Assembly: GCF_001580545.1 (NCBI RefSeq)
Contig: NZ_LRBG01000038.1
Location: 558,001-622,000, forward strand
Source: Paraburkholderia monticola
GTDB taxonomy: Bacteria; Pseudomonadota; Gammaproteobacteria; Burkholderiales; Burkholderiaceae
Direction: 5' to 3'
DNA length: 64,000 nucleotides
A program made the position numbers and the translations under genes. Positions within the stretch are counted from its first letter, which is position 1, and each line of letters starts with the position of its first letter. The notes under the pieces are model-generated. The model saw only the letters and a program-made list of their open reading frames with translations. It was not told the DNA's origin and did not search any database. This document shows, in pieces, positions 60,000 through 64,000 of the stretch.

Positions 60000-60893
60000 T
60001 TATGGCCGATAACGCAGCGCGTCGATCAACACCGCGAGCGCGCGCGACGATTGTCGCCGGCTCGCGTAATACAGGTGATAGCCCGGAAACGTCGGGCACC
60101 AGTCTCTGAGCACCTGCTTCAACTGTCCAGCCGCGATATACGGCCGCGCCAGATCTTCGGGCACGTACGCAAGACCGCCACCCGCGAGCGCCGCGGTCAG
60201 CATCTGTCCGGTGCCATTGAACACGAGCTGACCTTCGACGCGCACGTTCAGCTCGTGTCCATCTTTCTCGAACTCCCAGGCGAACAGACCGCCGTGAGTC
60301 GGCAGGCGCAGATTGATGCAGTTGTGCCCCGTCAGGTCCTGCGGCAAGCGCGGGCGCTTCTGCTTCGCAAAATATCCCGGTGCGCCGACCACCGCCATGC
60401 GCAGGTCCGGCGCAATGCGCACCGCGATCATGTCTTTCGCGACCTGATCGCCGAGACGAATGCCGACGTCATAGCGTTGCGCGACGATATCGATCAGACC
60501 GAAATCGACGACGACTTCGACCTTGATGTCCGGGTACTCGGGCAGCAGTTGCGCGAGCTTCGGCTGCAGGATCGTGTTCGCCGCATGTTCGTCGGTCGTG
60601 ATGCGGATCGTGCCGGCGGGTTTGTCGCGTAGCTCGCTCAGCGCCGCGAGCTCTTCCTCGATTTCATTGAAGCGCGGTGCGACGCTGTTCAGCAGGCGCT
60701 CGCCGGCTGGCGTGGGCGATACGCTGCGCGTGGTGCGCGTGAGCAGACGGATGCCGAGCCGCGTTTCGAGACCGCGCATCGTATGGCTCAGCGCCGATTG
60801 CGACACGCCGAGCTGCGCGGCCGCTTTCGTGAAGCTGCGTTCGCGGGCGACCGCGATGAACGCGAGCAGGTCGTTGAAGTTTTCGCGCGGCAT
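60000..60893 (-). CDS. LysR family regulator, divergent from CMD/AKR genes
   Basis: A 297-residue LTTR starting MPRENFNDLLAFIAVARERSFTKAAAQLGVSQSALSHTMRGLE, the CrgA-like group. Effector domain from GTIRITTDEHAANTILQ. It is divergent, with about 105 bases between it and the CMD gene at 61000, and likely controls the CMD/AKR pair. Confidence 0.91.
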   Translation of the reverse strand: MPRENFNDLLAFIAVARERSFTKAAAQLGVSQSALSHTMRGLETRLGIRLLTRTTRSVSPTPAGERLLNSVAPRFNEIEEELAALSELRDKPAGTIRITTDEHAANTILQPKLAQLLPEYPDIKVEVVVDFGLIDIVAQRYDVGIRLGDQVAKDMIAVRIAPDLRMAVVGAPGYFAKQKRPRLPQDLTGHNCINLRLPTHGGLFAWEFEKDGHELNVRVEGQLVFNGTGQMLTAALAGGGLAYVPEDLARPYIAAGQLKQVLRDWCPTFPGYHLYYASRRQSSRALAVLIDALRYRP

Positions 60894-60999
60894 TCATGAA
60901 TCTCACTCATGGGTGTTTGCCGATTCTACCGTCTAGTCGCATCAGCGCGCAGCGATTAAATTCGACTGCTCGCAGAGTAGATCAAGTAGGAGAGAGGCC

Positions 61000-61356
61000 A
61001 TGACGAATCAAGCGGAAACAAACTCGAAAGCACAGGCGGAGCCCACCGTCGCGCGCAACGCATTCGGCGATGTCGCACCGGCACTTGCCGACTACACCGA
61101 CCGGATTCTGTTCGGCGAAGTATGGGCGCGCCCCGGGCTGTCGCCGCGCGAGCGCAGCCTGATTACGGTAGCGAGCCTCGTCGCGCTCTATCGCGGCAAC
61201 GAGTTGCCGTTTCATCTCGGCAAGGCGCTCGACAACGGTGTATCGCGCGACGAGCTGATCGAGCTGATTACGCACCTCGCGTTTTATTCGGGCTGGCCGA
61301 CCGCGAGTACCGCGCTCGCAGTGGCGCGCCAGGTTTTTGCAAGCCGCGATGCCTGA
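61000..61356 (+). CDS. Carboxymuconolactone decarboxylase-like (AhpD fold) protein
   Basis: A 118-residue all-helical CMD-family protein: FGEVWARPGLSPRERSLITVASLVALYRGNELPFHLGKALDNGVSRDELIELITHLAFYSGWP regions are visible in order. It lacks the AhpD CxxC pair, so it is not an alkylhydroperoxidase. It may act as a small isomerase or decarboxylase. It is co-oriented with, and 21 bases before, the AKR gene at 61378. Confidence 0.88.
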   Translation: MTNQAETNSKAQAEPTVARNAFGDVAPALADYTDRILFGEVWARPGLSPRERSLITVASLVALYRGNELPFHLGKALDNGVSRDELIELITHLAFYSGWPTASTALAVARQVFASRDA

Positions 61357-61377
61357 GTAGGTAAAGGAGACTCACGA

Positions 61378-62382
61378 ATGGATTACCGCTATCTGGGCCA
61401 AAGCGCCCTCAAAGTGTCGCCGTTGTGCCTCGGCGCGATGATGTTCGGCGGCGAGACCGATGAGGCGACGTCGGCTCGCATCATCGACAAGGCCTACGAT
61501 CAGGGCATCAATTTCATCGACACCGCCGACGTCTATCACGCGGGCCGCTCCGAAGAAATCGTCGGACGCGCGATCGCGCCGCGCCGCGACGATTGGGTCG
61601 TCGCGACGAAGTTCGGCTTTCCGGCCACACCGGGACCGAACCGGCAGGGGCAGTCGCGCAAATGGATCATGCAGTCCGTCGAGGCGAGCTTGAAGCGCCT
61701 CGGCACCGACTATCTCGACATCCTGTACTTTCACCGCGCGCTCGACGATGCGCCGCTCGAAGAGGGTGTGCGCGCGATCGCCGATCTGATCCGCCAGGGC
61801 AAGGTCCGTTATTTCGGCGTATCGAATTTTCGCGGCTGGCGCATCGCCGAGATCGCCCATCTGGCCGATCAGTGCGGGATCGACAGACCCGTCGCGAGCG
61901 AGCCGCTGTACAACCTCGTCGACCGTACCGCCGAAGTCGAACAATTGCCGGCCGCGCGGCACTACGGGCTCGGCGTGGTGTCGTATAGCCCGCTCGCGCG
62001 TGGCGTGCTGAGCGGCAAATACGCGCTCGATGCGCCGCCGCCCGCCGACTCGCGCGCCGGCCGCGGCGACAAGCGCATTCAGCAAACGGAGTGGCGTCCC
62101 GAGTCGCTGCGGATCGCGCGGACCATCGCCGACCATGCGGCGCGGCGCGGCACCAACTCGATCGCGTTCGCGCTGGCGTGGGTGCTGCACAACCGCCTCG
62201 TGAGCAGCACGATTGCCGGGCCGCGGACGGAAGCGCAGTGGAACAGCTACATGGAAGCGTTGCAGTTGCAGCTCGGTCCGGACGACGAGAACCTCGTCGA
62301 CGGTCTCGTTGCGCCAGGTCATGCCTCGACGCATGGTTATACCGATCCGGGCTATCCGGTAACGGGGCGTCGCGTCGCGTGA
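61378..62382 (+). CDS. Aldo/keto reductase (YajO/general stress type)
   Basis: A 334-residue AKR with the full tetrad: Asp and Tyr in DTADVYHAGRSEE, Lys in VVATKFGF and His in LYFHRALDD. SNFRGWRIAEIAH, SYSPLARGVLSGKY and the cofactor end IAGPRTEAQWNSY are as in the AKR11/12-like group. It is 21 bases after the CMD gene, with AAGGAG before the ATG. Likely reduces reactive aldehydes or ketones. Confidence 0.91.
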   Translation: MDYRYLGQSALKVSPLCLGAMMFGGETDEATSARIIDKAYDQGINFIDTADVYHAGRSEEIVGRAIAPRRDDWVVATKFGFPATPGPNRQGQSRKWIMQSVEASLKRLGTDYLDILYFHRALDDAPLEEGVRAIADLIRQGKVRYFGVSNFRGWRIAEIAHLADQCGIDRPVASEPLYNLVDRTAEVEQLPAARHYGLGVVSYSPLARGVLSGKYALDAPPPADSRAGRGDKRIQQTEWRPESLRIARTIADHAARRGTNSIAFALAWVLHNRLVSSTIAGPRTEAQWNSYMEALQLQLGPDDENLVDGLVAPGHASTHGYTDPGYPVTGRRVA

Positions 62383-62423
62383 AACCCGCGCGCCACGATG
62401 AACGGGGCCATTGCGGCAACGCC

Positions 62424-62640
62424 TCAAACCGATGCCGCGATGAACTCCCGCAACCATTGATGCGCGGGATCGCGATGCACGCGCTCGTGCCATAGCATCG
62501 CCATCTCGTAGCCTGGCACCTCGACGGGTGGCTCGACCATCCGCAACGCGTCCGAGCCGCGCACGAGGCGCGCGGGCAGCATCCCCACGAGGTCGGTGCT
62601 CGCGAGCACTGATTGCACAAGCGGTCGCGCTGTCTCATGC
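62424..62640 (-). pseudogene. LysR regulator remnant (C-terminal piece)
   Basis: Only about 70 residues of a LysR effector domain survive, including ARPLVQSVLASTDLVGMLPA, then LRMVEPPVEVPGYEMAMLWHERVHRDPAHQWLREFIAA, which is the typical LTTR end. The HTH and first half of the effector domain are missing. The frame continues a little upstream to 62681 but without LTTR similarity. The break lies just before the vgrG leader, so a rearrangement probably removed the rest. Confidence 0.75.
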
Positions 62641-62681
62641 CTCGACACGCATTCCTGCGACAACGCCACGCTCCTCATCAC

Positions 62682-62977
62682 TGCGCTGCGTGATCGCGAA
62701 CAGCAGAGCTGGCCTTTTCCCGCGCTGGATCCACTTCCGCCGCCTGTGCGCCACCAGGCGATCTGCGCCGGCTATCACCTAACTCCATCCCAAAAAATGA
62801 TAGGAATCCAGATTTGTCGCTATTTGACAAATACGTTGGACTTTCCAGACGCCGGTTAGCCAGGCCGATTGACCTGTTTGCGTTGCGGCCCTAGATTGTT
62901 CCGCTCGCGGCAGTTTCAATCGCGACGACAATGATTCCGCTTCGTTTCAGTCAGGCGGACAGGGAGAGGGATGGTGT
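62682..62977. other. Junction region between the LysR remnant and vgrG
   Basis: A 296-base stretch without a supported gene. It contains an AT-rich patch with the inverted repeat ATTTGTC/GACAAAT (62812-62818 and 62826-62832) that includes a TTGACA (62824-62829), a possible -35 element for vgrG. No matching -10 is clear. Base composition is lower in GC than in the adjacent genes. Confidence 0.45.
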
Positions 62978-64000
62978 ATGAACGCGCTGACAAAGAACTT
63001 CACAGATGTGCTGCGCCACCCGAGCGCGCGACTCACCCAGCATCTCAGGATCTGGATCGGCAAGCGGGCGCTTGATCTCGATGTGCTTGACTTCAGGGTG
63101 CGCGGCGGGCTCTGCAAGGACTACAAGGTCGATATCACGGTCACTTCTTCGTGCCTGGATCTCGACGGCAAGGACTATGTGGGCCGGCGCGCCGGCCTGC
63201 AAGTCGACGAGCGGGCATCGGTGCCCTCGGCGAGCTGGACCAGTCCCGTCGACCATGCGGCGGCCACCTTCAATGGCGTGGCGACGCGCTGGAAGCGAGT
63301 CCGCACGAGCCGCGACGAGGCTGCTTACCAGCTGCGTATCGAGCCGCGCTTTGCCGCCCTGTGCAAGCGGATCATCAGATCCGACGTGATGAAGAATGTC
63401 ACGTTCGAGGAGATGGTCCGCCAGCTGATGGTCGACGGCCAGAACTTCGACGCCTTCGACATTGAGTTCAATCTCGAAGGGCCGCAGGAGAAGATGGAGC
63501 AGGTCGTGATGTACGAGGAGTCCGTGTGGAACCTCATCACCCGGCATGCGAAACGCAAGGGCATTTTCTGGTTCTACCGGCAAGAGCGCGGCGAGAACGG
63601 ACTGCTCGACATCCTCGTTTTCGCGGACAACCCGCGTGCCTACATCCGGTCGGTCAACCTGCCGCTGCTGGCTGAGTCGGGCCTGCACAGCAGCTCGCAC
63701 GAGGCGGCGCAGGCGGTCCACGAGCAGCGCGAACTGGTGGCGGCAACCATCGAGGTATGGGAGCGCAACTACCGCACGCCGGAGGATCCGCTGCGGGCTA
63801 CGGCAAACGTCTCCGACGAGGCGGATGACCGCTCGGTGTTTGGCCAGATCAGTTGCAGCACGGAGTTTCACCTGACGCAGGCGCAGGGCGAGGCGCTCGC
63901 GCAGACGCGGCGTGACGGGCAGATCGCCCGTCAGGTGACGCTCGCGGGCGAGACCGACGCGAAAGGGATTGCTTCGGGCGTGGTGGTCAAGCTGACCAAC
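62978..64000 (+). CDS. vgrG: Type VI secretion tip protein VgrG, N-terminal part
   Basis: The frame is open to the window end, so about 341 residues of a protein usually over 600 residues long are seen. The gp27-like N-domain includes LRIWIGKRALDLDVLDFRVRGG region, VTFEEMVRQLMVDGQNFDAF, VVMYEESVWNLITRHAKRKGIFWFY and GLHSSSHEAAQAVHEQRELV, then a start of the next domain (TLAGETDAKGIASGVVV). VgrG caps the Hcp tube and carries effectors. The ATG at 62978 is chosen with GGGAGAGGG upstream; ATG 62971 is in another frame. No other T6SS gene is in the window. Confidence 0.87.
   Translation, partial: MNALTKNFTDVLRHPSARLTQHLRIWIGKRALDLDVLDFRVRGGLCKDYKVDITVTSSCLDLDGKDYVGRRAGLQVDERASVPSASWTSPVDHAAATFNGVATRWKRVRTSRDEAAYQLRIEPRFAALCKRIIRSDVMKNVTFEEMVRQLMVDGQNFDAFDIEFNLEGPQEKMEQVVMYEESVWNLITRHAKRKGIFWFYRQERGENGLLDILVFADNPRAYIRSVNLPLLAESGLHSSSHEAAQAVHEQRELVAATIEVWERNYRTPEDPLRATANVSDEADDRSVFGQISCSTEFHLTQAQGEALAQTRRDGQIARQVTLAGETDAKGIASGVVVKLTN

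Noticed and set aside
62596..62859. 87-residue plus frame at the LysR/vgrG junction
   Set aside because: It runs through the remnant and AT-rich spacer with no ribosome binding site or known motif.
1..64000. tRNA, rRNA, CRISPR array or intact insertion sequence
   Set aside because: I looked for clover-leaf-like stretches, direct repeats with spacers and paired terminal repeats with transposase motifs and found none.

Overview
The window reads as a chromosomal segment of a Burkholderiales bacterium, most like Burkholderia or Paraburkholderia. The evidence is uniformly high GC content, strong GC bias at third codon positions, several classical porins with QSSVTLYG N-termini, many LysR, AraC, IclR and GntR regulators, and dense catabolic gene content. 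The species assignment is inference. I found no rRNA, tRNA, CRISPR array, phage or intact insertion sequence.

Layout: 1-3049 holds the end of a GltS glutamate carrier, a methyltransferase, a small lipoprotein and an AraC regulator. 3262-9236 is an operon of acyl-CoA dehydrogenase, EtfB, EtfA, MaoC/PhaJ-type hydratase and PhaC, closed by a strong terminator. Together these could turn acyl-CoA into (R)-3-hydroxyacyl-CoA and then polyhydroxyalkanoate. A second AraC gene (9260-10261, minus) faces a long plus-strand catabolic cluster (10505-19305): a BKACE beta-keto acid cleavage enzyme, MFS carrier, quinone oxidoreductase, TauD dioxygenase, small hydrolase, Rieske ferredoxin, acyl-CoA ligase, porin and BON protein. 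I cannot assign its substrate.

19357-29729 is mixed: a VOC protein, a DUF1801 protein, a sugar-acid dehydratase, a carrier and serine hydrolase pair with a divergent LysR gene, a porin, an M14-type deacylase, and a basic amino acid binding protein. 30335-33411 is a PotD-like binding protein whose stop codon overlaps the start of a CACHE-HAMP-GGDEF diguanylate cyclase, a possible polyamine-to-c-di-GMP sensor. 33454-41612 is a C-P lyase locus: phnGHIJKLM on the minus strand, and phnF, a 2H-phosphoesterase-like gene and phnN on the plus strand. A perfect 18-bp palindrome lies between the two arms. No phnCDE transporter or phnP is present.

41623-52015 holds a LysR/M20 amidohydrolase pair, a PcaR-type IclR regulator, and a GntR-led operon for four-carbon sugar acids (ltnD, otnK, otnC, otnI, denD). 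It ends with a pcaF-like thiolase preceded by two IclR-type half-palindromic sites. 52120-53356 is a cobalt/nickel exporter (dmeF) with its RcnR-type repressor and operator. 53561-58020 has secreted proteins of unknown role, one with three tandem 55-residue repeats, plus an acetyltransferase, a histidine kinase and a lone receiver protein. 58060-62382 holds two LysR genes, two aldo/keto reductases and a carboxymuconolactone decarboxylase-like protein. A LysR remnant then marks a junction before the start of a type VI secretion vgrG gene, which runs off the window end.
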